Positions 1 through 5,774 are shown, numbered from the stretch's first letter. The stretch is 5,957 nt of DNA from Verrucomicrobiota bacterium (GCA_005887855.1 VBQB01000061.1:1581-7537), one strand, 5' to 3'. Notes: generated by a model from the sequence alone, not told the origin. A program made the numbers and translations.

Positions 1-45
1 GACGCCCCTGAAGGGCTTTGCGCCAGATGCGTGCTGAAGATCGCG

Positions 46-73
46 CTACAGATGCCTCCGGAGGGATCTGTAG
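46..73. repeat. 28-bp imperfect palindrome upstream of the kinase gene
   Basis: The arms CTACAGAT (46-53) and ATCTGTAG (66-73) are exact reverse complements, and the centre CCTCCGGAGG (55-64) is itself a perfect palindrome; only the G/G pair at 54 and 65 breaks the symmetry. The right arm ends in TGTAG, which is also the head of the hairpin element that follows, so the two structures share bases. It could form a cruciform or an RNA hairpin in the leader of the downstream gene. It may be a remnant of an inverted pair of repeat elements. No function can be assigned from sequence alone. Confidence 0.6.
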
Positions 74-93
74 CCGGGGTCGCTGACCCCGGC
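69..93 (+). repeat. GTAG-headed hairpin repeat (REP-like), copy 1
   Basis: The head TGTAG (69-73) leads into a perfect 9-bp stem, GCCGGGGTC (73-81) with GACCCCGGC (85-93), closed by a 3-nt loop GCT. The same plan, with a different stem sequence, recurs at 2938, 5228, 5296 and (reverse strand) 5333. The layout matches REP elements, in which a GTAG tetranucleotide precedes a hairpin and is recognised by Y1-type REP-associated transposases. No such transposase gene is in the window. The hairpin ends 3 nt before the likely ATG of the kinase gene and occupies the place where a ribosome-binding site would be expected. Confidence 0.7.
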
Positions 94-96
94 GGC

Positions 97-2829
97 ATGG
101 ATAAACCCTCACGCGGCGATGCAACAGCTGCGCCCGATGGGAAAAAAGCAACGCGGGCTGCCGAGCTGCTGGGAGAGTTGGGTGATTACGAATTGCTGGA
201 GGAAATCGGTCGCGGTGGTCAGGGCGTTGTGTTTCGTGCGCGGCAAAAGAGTCTCAATCGCACCGTCGCTTTAAAAGTTATCAGCCTTGGTCAGTGGGCG
301 AGCAAAGCGCACTTGAAACGCTTTCGCCTCGAAGCGGAAGCGGCAGCTCGCCTAGAGCATCCCGGTATCGTTCCAATCCATGAAGTTGGCGAGCGCGATG
401 GCCAGTGCTACTTCAGCATGAAGTTTATAGAAGGCGGCCAGCTTGACGAAGTAACCAAGCGGGCGCCGATGTCGATCCGGCAGGCGGTCGAATTAATCGC
501 GAAAGTAACTCGCACAGTGCATTACGCGCATGAACACGGGATTCTGCATCGCGACATCAAACCGGGAAACATTTTGCTGGATCAAAAAGGCGAACCGCAT
601 CTGACAGATTTTGGTCTGGCGCGCTTGGTCGAGACGGAGAGCACGGTCACGCGCACGATGGAAGTTTTGGGCACGCCCAGTTACATGGCGCCCGAACAAG
701 CAGTGGGAAACAACGCGGCTGTCGGCAGCGCCACAGATGTCTATGGACTTGGCGCCGTAATTTACCAATTGCTGACCGGTCAGCCGCCTTTTGCCGGTGG
801 AACAACCTACGAGACGATCAAGCTACTCTTGGACACCGAGCCGAGGCAACCGCGCCTCTTAAATCCGAAAATAGATCGCGATCTCTCAATAATCTGCCTC
901 AAGTGTCTCGAGAAAGATCCAAAGCGTCGCTATTCTTCCGCTCTCGCGCTGGCCGAAGACCTCGAACACTGGCTAAAGCATGAGCCGATTTTAGCCCGGC
1001 ACACTGGAATCTTCACTCGTGGTAGAAAGTGGATGCGACGCAATCCAACCAGCGCGCTTCTGGCAGCGTCGCTGATCGCACTGGCGGCAGCTGCTGGATG
1101 GATCGTTTGGAAAAGTGAATTGATCCGGCAACCGGTGACAAACGGAATCGCAGTGCTGCCGTTTGAAAACCTGAGCCCCGATCCAGATAACGCCTACTTC
1201 GCTGGGGGCATCCAGGACGAGATCCTGACGCGGCTGGCTAGCATCGCGAATTTGAAAGTAATTTCGCGCACATCCACGCAGCGATATCAGAGCAAACCCA
1301 GGAATCTCGCCGAGATCGCGAAAGAGCTTGGCGTGGCGAACATTCTTGAGGGTAGCGTGCAAAGAGCGGCCGATCAGGTGCGAGTCAATGTGCAGTTGAT
1401 TAACGCGCAAACCGACTCCCATCTCTGGGCAGACACCTATGATCGGACCTTGACTGACATCTTCGGCGTCGAGAGCGAGATCGCCAAGCGAATAGCGGAG
1501 TCGTTACAGGCAAAGCTAACCGGTCGCGAGGAGCACGCGTTAGCAGTTAAACCAACAAACAATCCGGAGGCTTACGATGCGTATCTGCGCGGCCTGGCTT
1601 TTGAAGCACGCAATGGCGCCTGGATTGATCTCCTAATGAAAGCCATTGGTTTTTATGAGCAGGCGGTGCAGCTTGACCCCAAGTTTGCGCTTGCCTGGGC
1701 GCGGCTTTCTCGCGCGGATGCGCTTCTCTACTATCGCAACGCTCGCAGCGGCGACAACGTGCGCGATGCAGCGAAGAAGGCTTTGGAGAATGCGCAGAAA
1801 CTGGAGCCGAACTCGGCTGAAACCCTGCTCGCCCTGGGCTGTTATCAACGTAGGGTGCTGGCTGATGACGGGCTTGCCAAAACCACGTTTACTCGTGTCA
1901 GCAAAATGTTGCCGGGCAACAGCGAGGTAATCTCTTTCCTCGCGACGATTGCCCTGGACGACGGACAATGGGATCAAAGCATTACCTACTTCGAGAAAGC
2001 CCGCGCCCTGGACCCACTTAATGCGGAGTTACTTGCAGACACAGCATGGACTTACGGCGTGCTTCGACAATTTCCGATGGCGCTAAAGCTCTATGATCAA
2101 GCGCTGGACATTAGCCCAAACGATCCGGATGTGATGGCGTCAAAGGCGGGCATTTATCAGGCGCAGGGTAACTTGGAACAAGCTGCCAGATGCCTGTCAC
2201 AAATAACCGCGCAGACTCCCGGTGTCCTCGAGAGCAAGATCAATCAATTCGCGTTTGAACGAAACTACGGTGAAGCCATTCGATTGGTGCAAGCCCGACT
2301 GGCTCGACTTCAAACCGAGGGTGCAATGATCGCCGCGGGAGGCTTCGAGTCTGAAACCGCTAAGGCCACCCACGCTTCGCTCCAGCTCTACCTGGCTATG
2401 ATCCAGTTGGCTGCCGGCGATAGCACTGGCGCAAAGTTTACCGCTGAACAGGCGCGTAATACCCTGGAGGGCGTCCGCAAAACTCAATCGGATCATCCAG
2501 CCGTTTTGTTGTCGCTGGCTCAGGCTAACGCTCTGATGGGAGAGAAGGACTCCGGCCGAGAGGCAGCGCAGCGCGCAATTATGCTTTTCCCAGTTGCTAA
2601 GGATGCACTCGAAAAAGCCGGGCTGCAAGAGCAGTTGGCGTTAGTTCAAACGAGCTTGGGCGAGAACAGTGGTGCGATCTCAACTCTCGCTGAGCTGTTA
2701 CACACGCCCTATTCCACGGGTGCCGGCCGAACGCCCATTACGCCAGCCCTTCTTAGACTCGATCCGATCTGGGACCCTTTGCGCAGCGAACCCGCTTTCC
2801 AAAAACTCTGCGAGGAAAAGCAGCCGTGA
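97..2829 (+). CDS. membrane-anchored Ser/Thr protein kinase with TolB-like domain and TPR repeats
   Basis: This is a PknB-type signalling kinase. The frame is open from a GTG at 31, and residue numbers count from there (932 aa). I prefer the ATG at 97 (910 aa) because residues 1-22 are encoded by a repeat. The kinase domain spans about 53-315: glycine loop GRGGQG (60-65), VALK lysine K82, helix-C E101, catalytic HRDIKPGN (173-180), DFG (193-195) and APE (220-222), so it should be active. A basic stretch (RGRKWMRR) precedes one membrane helix (about 340-360), placing the kinase in the cytoplasm and the rest outside. Residues about 372-497 (IAVLPFENLSPD...) match the TolB-like/FlgO-type domain often found with kinases or adenylate cyclases and TPRs. 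TPR repeats fill about 512-900, suggesting protein-protein contacts. The end (LDPIWDPLRSEPAFQKL) is typical of the family. No clear Shine-Dalgarno precedes 97. The substrate is unknown. Confidence 0.93.
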   Translation: MDKPSRGDATAAPDGKKATRAAELLGELGDYELLEEIGRGGQGVVFRARQKSLNRTVALKVISLGQWASKAHLKRFRLEAEAAARLEHPGIVPIHEVGERDGQCYFSMKFIEGGQLDEVTKRAPMSIRQAVELIAKVTRTVHYAHEHGILHRDIKPGNILLDQKGEPHLTDFGLARLVETESTVTRTMEVLGTPSYMAPEQAVGNNAAVGSATDVYGLGAVIYQLLTGQPPFAGGTTYETIKLLLDTEPRQPRLLNPKIDRDLSIICLKCLEKDPKRRYSSALALAEDLEHWLKHEPILARHTGIFTRGRKWMRRNPTSALLAASLIALAAAAGWIVWKSELIRQPVTNGIAVLPFENLSPDPDNAYFAGGIQDEILTRLASIANLKVISRTSTQRYQSKPRNLAEIAKELGVANILEGSVQRAADQVRVNVQLINAQTDSHLWADTYDRTLTDIFGVESEIAKRIAESLQAKLTGREEHALAVKPTNNPEAYDAYLRGLAFEARNGAWIDLLMKAIGFYEQAVQLDPKFALAWARLSRADALLYYRNARSGDNVRDAAKKALENAQKLEPNSAETLLALGCYQRRVLADDGLAKTTFTRVSKMLPGNSEVISFLATIALDDGQWDQSITYFEKARALDPLNAELLADTAWTYGVLRQFPMALKLYDQALDISPNDPDVMASKAGIYQAQGNLEQAARCLSQITAQTPGVLESKINQFAFERNYGEAIRLVQARLARLQTEGAMIAAGGFESETAKATHASLQLYLAMIQLAAGDSTGAKFTAEQARNTLEGVRKTQSDHPAVLLSLAQANALMGEKDSGREAAQRAIMLFPVAKDALEKAGLQEQLALVQTSLGENSGAISTLAELLHTPYSTGAGRTPITPALLRLDPIWDPLRSEPAFQKLCEEKQP

Positions 2830-2887
2830 ACCCTGCGCCAAAATAGAATTCACCAAGGGTTGCAAGGATAACGCAGATGGGAAACAG

Positions 2888-2909
2888 GTAGGGCGCCCGG
2901 CGGTGCCGG
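2888..2909 (+). repeat. decayed GTAG hairpin repeat
   Basis: A GTAG (2888-2891) is followed by an imperfect hairpin whose inner stem is CCGGC (2897-2901) with GCCGG (2905-2909) around a 3-nt loop GGT; outside it, GGG on the left can only partly pair with CCC on the right. The head lacks the leading T of the other copies. The spacing and the 3-nt loop fit a degenerate member of the same family, but the stem is short. Confidence 0.35.
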
Positions 2910-2937
2910 ACCCAGCGCGGCCAATCGGGCATCCAAT

Positions 2938-2960
2938 TGTAGTGCGTCTGTGTCAGACGC
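2938..2960 (+). repeat. GTAG-headed hairpin repeat (REP-like), copy 2
   Basis: The head TGTAG (2938-2942) and one spacer base are followed by a perfect 7-bp stem, GCGTCTG (2944-2950) with CAGACGC (2954-2960), and a 3-nt loop TGT. The stem is similar to that of the reverse-strand copy at 5333-5349 (GCAGACG) but unrelated to copy 1. Confidence 0.65.
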
Positions 2961-2974
2961 CAGTCAAGAAATCC

Positions 2975-2992
2975 ATCCGTGTCATCCGTGTC
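2975..2992 (+). repeat. 9-bp tandem repeat ATCCGTGTC x2
   Basis: ATCCGTGTC occurs twice back to back (2975-2983, 2984-2992) and a third partial unit begins with ATC at 2993. Translated in one frame it gives the IRVIRVIC peptide. It lies in the non-coding spacer, 14 nt after the GTAG hairpin copy 2. It may be part of a dispersed intergenic repeat; one window cannot show this. Confidence 0.6.
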
Positions 2993-3122
2993 ATCTGCAG
3001 TTTTCCCAACTTTCCGCGTAACGCCCGGCCAAATCTTACGGAGTACCTGAGTGAACGGCCAGAAATGACCTCCCACGGTAGGAAGCCACGGAAGGCCAAA
3101 ACAATGAAAGAAAATAACACTT

Positions 3123-3632
3123 ATGAAAACAAAATTAGTTAAGAGGATAATGGCTCCCTTAGTCGTGGCCTGTGCGTTACTCACCATGGTTGCGACAACG
3201 GCGACCGGGCAGGGCACGCAAGGCGGAAGACTTCAAGGGACCTGGGAGATGCGGATAACTCTAACCGATTGCGCAGGTCACGTGATAAGGAGCTTTCCGT
3301 CACTAATAGAATTCGTGGCGGGAGGCACGGTGGTGGAGTCGAACGCAGGGACACCGCAGGCTCTGAAGACGCCTGGAGAAGGTGTTTGGCGCCATACCAC
3401 TGACAATAACTATGCGTTTCGCTTCAAATTCTTCACGTTTAATCCTCAAAACGTCTTTACGGGCTGGACGATCATTGCAGGGGAAACAACCGTGGATTCG
3501 ACAGGAGACGCCAATACGGGGTCCGCAACCGTCAAGGTCTATGACCCAAACGGCAACTTACTTGTCCCCATTGTGTTTATGCAACCAGCAGCCCAACGCT
3601 GTTCATTTTTCCATTCCGGCGACGTGCTCTGA
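3123..3632 (+). CDS. small exported protein of unknown function
   Basis: This encodes 169 aa. A basic start (MKTKLVKR) and hydrophobic core (residues 9-27) form a signal peptide, probably cut near residue 29 (TATG/QG). A VVAC at 14-17 resembles a lipobox, but the hydrophobic core continues past it, so type I cleavage is more likely. The mature part, starting GTWEMRITLTDC, is rich in beta-strand pattern, with motifs such as TPGEGVWRH and FRFKFFTFNPQNVFTGW. I recognise it as a small secreted family seen often in Acidobacteria and Verrucomicrobia, with no known role; the fold may be lipocalin-like, which is a guess. The start follows a purine-rich GAAAG at a long spacing. The last 10 codons overlap the convergent gene, and the C-terminus (QRCSFFHSGDVL) does not look like what I expect for the family, so a late frameshift is possible. 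Confidence 0.75.
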   Translation: MKTKLVKRIMAPLVVACALLTMVATTATGQGTQGGRLQGTWEMRITLTDCAGHVIRSFPSLIEFVAGGTVVESNAGTPQALKTPGEGVWRHTTDNNYAFRFKFFTFNPQNVFTGWTIIAGETTVDSTGDANTGSATVKVYDPNGNLLVPIVFMQPAAQRCSFFHSGDVL

Positions 3633-5129
3633 ATGTTCGTGCAAACCGTGACCATGTAACGATGGACGGATGCGCAGAAAAAATTCGAAGGCGTAACCGA
3701 GATCGTCACCGTAGTAGCGGTCGAGGCCGTCCGGACGATCGTTGATCGTAAATTGAGTGCCGAGCCCGATATCGATGCCGTTGCCATGCGACAAATCGCG
3801 GACGTAACCAACCGTGTAGCCGCTCACCGGAAAGATGTCGGATTCATCGGGGGGATTGAGAACCAACTCGTGGCCAGATTTCTGCACCCGCTCCCAGCGT
3901 ACGTAAACGGTGTCGCGTCCACACTGATAGTTCGACTCGATCAGAAATGATTGCGTTTTCCCTTCGCCCGTGTCGTGGTTTTGACCCCAGACAAAGCTGT
4001 TCGACCAGTTGCTATCGTTTCCAAGCGGCAGGTTATAAATGAGCGATGCTGTGGTGCGATGCCGTTTCAGGTCCGGCTCGAGCGCTTCGGGGCTCTTGAT
4101 GTAACCGTACGAGACTTGCAGCGCCGAATTTTGCGTCGCGTTCCAGGAAATGCGGCCGCTGTATGAATCGAATTTTGGCTCATCGAAATTGTAACGATCT
4201 TCATCCGGTTCGCGGCCGGTGAAGACGCTGCCCTCAATTTTCACGTTGCGCCAAACCAGACCGGCTGTGGCGACGCCGAACGTGACGTGCGTTGAATCCT
4301 GCCAATGATGACCAAGCGGCGCATCCGGATCATCCATTGCCGAAAGCCGGTGCATGAATGTAGGCGGCCCGAGCGCCGGTTCGCCCGGGTAACCAAAATA
4401 CAAGTACGCACTCAGACCGGCATCGAATTTCTGCGAATAACTGATCGACAATTCGTCGAACCAATCATGCGGATGCTGCCGATCGTGGAGCGGTTGGTCG
4501 TGCCACGATTCTCCGGTTTGAAAGAGAAGCGGATAACCGCGACCGCCTTCGGTCAGCGGATCGAGACTCATCATTAACCGGCCGCCGAGTTGCGCGCTGT
4601 CGCCGAACGGATGGGAGTACATACCCATGATCCAGTTCGGCGCATCGATCCGGTCATCGCCGCGTCGGCTGCTCACGTTGGTGTAGCGCGGAAAAATTGC
4701 GCCATGCAGCATCAGCATGTCATCGCCGAACATGAACATTTTACCATACATCGGTGTGGAATCCGGGACCCACGACGTCCCAGAGCTTTCGCGACTCATC
4801 GGCTCGGCAATGTTCACAGACGATTGCATCGACATGGACATGTCCTGCTCGCCTGCCGCGGCGGGGCCATGCGAAGACGGATGCTCGTGCGACGAATGGG
4901 GCTTCGCCTCGGCTTCGTTGGATGTTGAGCGTTTCTTATCTTTCATTGGCACGAGCGTCATGCCGCATTTCGGGCAAGTGCCCGGATGATCCATGATGAC
5001 GTCGGGATGCATCGGACAGGCATATGTTTGTCCGGTCCCTTTCTCTTGCTCGCCTGCCACACCAGAGGTCGTCCCGGCGACCGAAGCCGGATGCTGGTGA
5101 TCGTCCTCTCGGTTGGCGTCGTGAACCAC
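3603..5129 (-). CDS. heavy-metal-binding-domain protein with probable outer-membrane beta-barrel
   Basis: From the first standard start (GTG) this gives 508 aa. Residues 36-62 are a heavy-metal-binding domain: YACPMHPDV, then HPGTCPKCGMTLVPM, with Cys 38, 52 and 55 plus His and Met ligands. A His/Met-rich linker follows (about 63-105, with HSSHEHPSSH and MSMSMQ). The rest (about 125-490) has alternating strands, aromatic residues and conserved blocks (DRQHPHDWFDELS, PPTFMHRLSAMDDP, FTGREPDEDRYN, PEALEPDLKRH), matching a family of outer-membrane proteins I associate with copper and other metal resistance loci. The C-terminal tail is His-rich (HGHGLHEHSEH). The likely role is binding or passage of copper-like ions in the outer envelope; the metal is inferred. 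The true start is probably upstream, since a signal peptide is encoded in frame at 5130-5201. AAGGAG lies only 2 nt before this GTG, too close to be a good ribosome site. The 3' end overlaps the convergent gene by 30 bp. Confidence 0.85.
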   Translation of the reverse strand: MVHDANREDDHQHPASVAGTTSGVAGEQEKGTGQTYACPMHPDVIMDHPGTCPKCGMTLVPMKDKKRSTSNEAEAKPHSSHEHPSSHGPAAAGEQDMSMSMQSSVNIAEPMSRESSGTSWVPDSTPMYGKMFMFGDDMLMLHGAIFPRYTNVSSRRGDDRIDAPNWIMGMYSHPFGDSAQLGGRLMMSLDPLTEGGRGYPLLFQTGESWHDQPLHDRQHPHDWFDELSISYSQKFDAGLSAYLYFGYPGEPALGPPTFMHRLSAMDDPDAPLGHHWQDSTHVTFGVATAGLVWRNVKIEGSVFTGREPDEDRYNFDEPKFDSYSGRISWNATQNSALQVSYGYIKSPEALEPDLKRHRTTASLIYNLPLGNDSNWSNSFVWGQNHDTGEGKTQSFLIESNYQCGRDTVYVRWERVQKSGHELVLNPPDESDIFPVSGYTVGYVRDLSHGNGIDIGLGTQFTINDRPDGLDRYYGDDLGYAFEFFLRIRPSLHGHGLHEHSEHVAGMEK

Positions 5130-5201
5130 CTCTCCTTGCGAGACCGCTGTTGTGGCGGCGGCTGTTGTCGCGGCGATTAGAAGTAAAATCTGTTTTTTGA
5201 T
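5130..5201 (-). other. in-frame signal peptide upstream of the first standard start codon
   Basis: Reading the minus strand in frame with the barrel gene, the 24 codons before the GTG encode IKKQILLLIAATTA, then AATTAVSQGE: a basic end, a hydrophobic core and an AVS/Q cleavage site, which is a classic Sec signal. The first codon, where ATG is expected, is ATC (5199-5201). No ATG, GTG or TTG occurs in frame between the stop at 5349-5351 and 5129; the remaining candidates are CTG at 5235-5237, ATT at 5187-5189, or the ATC itself. If counted, the protein is 532 aa. A mutated start, a rare start codon or a base error in the assembly would each explain this. Confidence 0.7.
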
Positions 5202-5227
5202 GTCGGTGTCGAAATTGATTTGGTTGT

Positions 5228-5251
5228 TGTAGGGCAGGCGCTTTACCTGCC
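5228..5251 (+). repeat. GTAG-headed hairpin repeat (REP-like), copy 3
   Basis: The head TGTAG (5228-5232) is followed at once by GGCAGG (5233-5238) pairing with CCTGCC (5246-5251). Counting a C/A mismatch and a G/T wobble inside, the stem is 8 positions long and the loop is CTT (5241-5243), so the 3-nt loop plan is kept. It lies in the leader of the minus-strand barrel gene, about 27 nt before the ATC that begins the signal-peptide coding stretch, and it contains the only in-frame CTG near that gene. Confidence 0.55.
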
Positions 5252-5253
5252 AG

Positions 5254-5284
5254 AAAAGGCAACCGCCAAAGACGGGGTTGCCTT
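5254..5284 (-). terminator. candidate intrinsic terminator between two minus-strand genes
   Basis: On the plus strand, AAGGCAACC (5256-5264) and GGTTGCCTT (5276-5284) form a perfect 9-bp stem, and two more G-C pairs are possible past a one-base bulge. Read on the minus strand, the right arm runs straight into TTTT (5257-5254). This could end or attenuate transcription coming from the small Cys-protein gene before the barrel gene. The T-tract is only four bases and the stem top is not very GC-rich, so it may be weak, or may simply be another repeat hairpin. Confidence 0.45.
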
Positions 5285-5295
5285 CAATTCTCTGC

Positions 5296-5319
5296 TGTAG
5301 TGGCGGCCGTACCGGCCGC
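5296..5319 (+). repeat. GTAG-headed hairpin repeat (REP-like), copy 4
   Basis: The head TGTAG (5296-5300) and the spacer TG are followed by a perfect 7-bp stem GCGGCCG (5303-5309) with CGGCCGC (5313-5319) and a 3-nt loop TAC. It faces copy 5 on the other strand, 13 bp away, and the pair is bounded by TGTAG on the left and CTACA on the right, like the paired REP units called BIMEs. Confidence 0.7.
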
Positions 5320-5332
5320 GAAATTTGAAAAT

Positions 5333-5356
5333 GCAGGCGGCACGTCTGCTACTACA
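5333..5356 (-). repeat. GTAG-headed hairpin repeat (REP-like), copy 5, inverted
   Basis: On the minus strand TGTAG (5356-5352) and the spacer TA lead into GCAGACG (5349-5343), a 3-nt loop TGC, and CGCCTGC (5339-5333), a 7-position stem with one A/C mismatch. The element begins 1 nt beyond the stop codon of the upstream minus-strand gene. The outer 14 nt of this copy match the outer 14 nt of copy 4 at 11 positions. Confidence 0.62.
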
Positions 5357-5357
5357 G

Positions 5358-5774
5358 CTAGGTGAGAATCGGCGGAGCGTGAGCGAGAAGGCTCCGCTGT
5401 AAAATCAATTCTGCGAATGTGGGCGCGCCAGGCGGTCCCGTGTCGAGCAACAATGGCGGCGGCTTGTTATGCGAATAAGCGATGAGCGCCAATTCTTCGA
5501 AGTAAAGATCGACATCGGAAAAATCAGTATCATTTCGTGTCCAGCTTTTTGCGACCGTCGGAACAACCGCGCGCAAAGTCTTGCAGCATTGCACTCCAGC
5601 CGACTGCTTTTTCTGTTTCGCTGGTTTGGAATGAAAAGGACACGCGCTTTGCGTTTCGCCGACGGGAGCTGCGAGCGCGCTAAACGCACAATGATTGGAA
5701 ATTGCCAGCCACGAACAAATAGCAATCGCAACGGTTGCGGATCGTCCAACATTCCGTTGCACCGTAGCTGTCAT
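5358..5774 (-). CDS. small exported Cys/His protein, probable metal-locus accessory
   Basis: Started at the ATG at 5774 this is 138 aa; a TTG at 5786 would add four residues and neither has a strong ribosome site. Residues about 10-36 form a signal peptide (TVAIAICSWLAIS...FSALAA). The mature protein has CPFH at 45-48, a lysine-rich stretch (KPAKQKK), and QCCK at 62-65, a set of thiol and imidazole ligands suited to soft metals. A conserved-looking tail, LDTGPPGAPTFAELILQRS then LLAHAPP, ends the protein. I have seen similar tails on unnamed proteins of metal loci in Verrucomicrobia, but know no function. It sits 33 nt after the stop of the next upstream gene and before the metal-binding barrel gene, so a role in periplasmic copper or other metal handling is the best inference. 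Confidence 0.72.
   Translation of the reverse strand: MTATVQRNVGRSATVAIAICSWLAISNHCAFSALAAPVGETQSACPFHSKPAKQKKQSAGVQCCKTLRAVVPTVAKSWTRNDTDFSDVDLYFEELALIAYSHNKPPPLLLDTGPPGAPTFAELILQRSLLAHAPPILT

Larger units (their letters stand above)
2830..3122. other. non-coding spacer with repeat-derived sequence
   Basis: This 293-bp gap between the two plus-strand genes holds no convincing gene. Frames that cross it translate to low-complexity peptides such as IRVIRVIC, a pattern I recognise from mis-called ORFs over intergenic repeats. It contains one good GTAG hairpin, one decayed hairpin and a 9-bp tandem repeat. A 7-bp inverted match (GCAGATG at 2873-2879, CATCTGC at 2992-2998) brackets the hairpins, which could mark the ends of a small repeat unit but is too short to be sure. 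I see no terminator with a T-tract after the kinase gene and no convincing promoter before the next gene. Confidence 0.6.

Noticed and set aside
1..46. Second, reverse-strand GTAG element headed by CTACA at 46-50, and a GCCC/GGGC hairpin at 4-16
   Set aside because: No stem longer than 3-4 bp follows the reverse-strand head, and the 4-bp stem at 4-16 is what chance would give.
31..96. GTG start at 31 for the kinase, adding 22 residues
   Set aside because: These residues are encoded by the palindrome and GTAG hairpin and look unlike kinase N-termini. It is kept only as an alternative start.
991..1422. Long antisense frames inside the kinase gene (also 493-768, 1633-1977, 2197-2628)
   Set aside because: They are mirror frames of a strongly coding, domain-supported gene and have no family features.
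2669..3142. 157-residue plus-strand frame crossing the kinase end and the spacer
   Set aside because: It starts inside the kinase gene, crosses repeats, and has no domain, signal or composition typical of a protein. Only its last 12 codons (from 3104) are noted as a possible leader.
2753..3217. 154-residue minus-strand frame over the spacer
   Set aside because: It is antisense to the kinase end and the signal peptide of the next gene, and its peptide reflects repeat sequence (TDDTDD).
3753..4996. Plus-strand frames opposite the metal-binding barrel gene
   Set aside because: They are antisense to a gene with clear motifs, and their peptides are Arg/His-rich as expected from reverse reading of this gene.
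4936..5262. 108-residue minus-strand frame overlapping the start of the barrel gene
   Set aside because: It is an Arg-rich out-of-frame product (for example RRDNSRRHNSGLARR). The true frame carries the signal peptide and the CPMHP motif.
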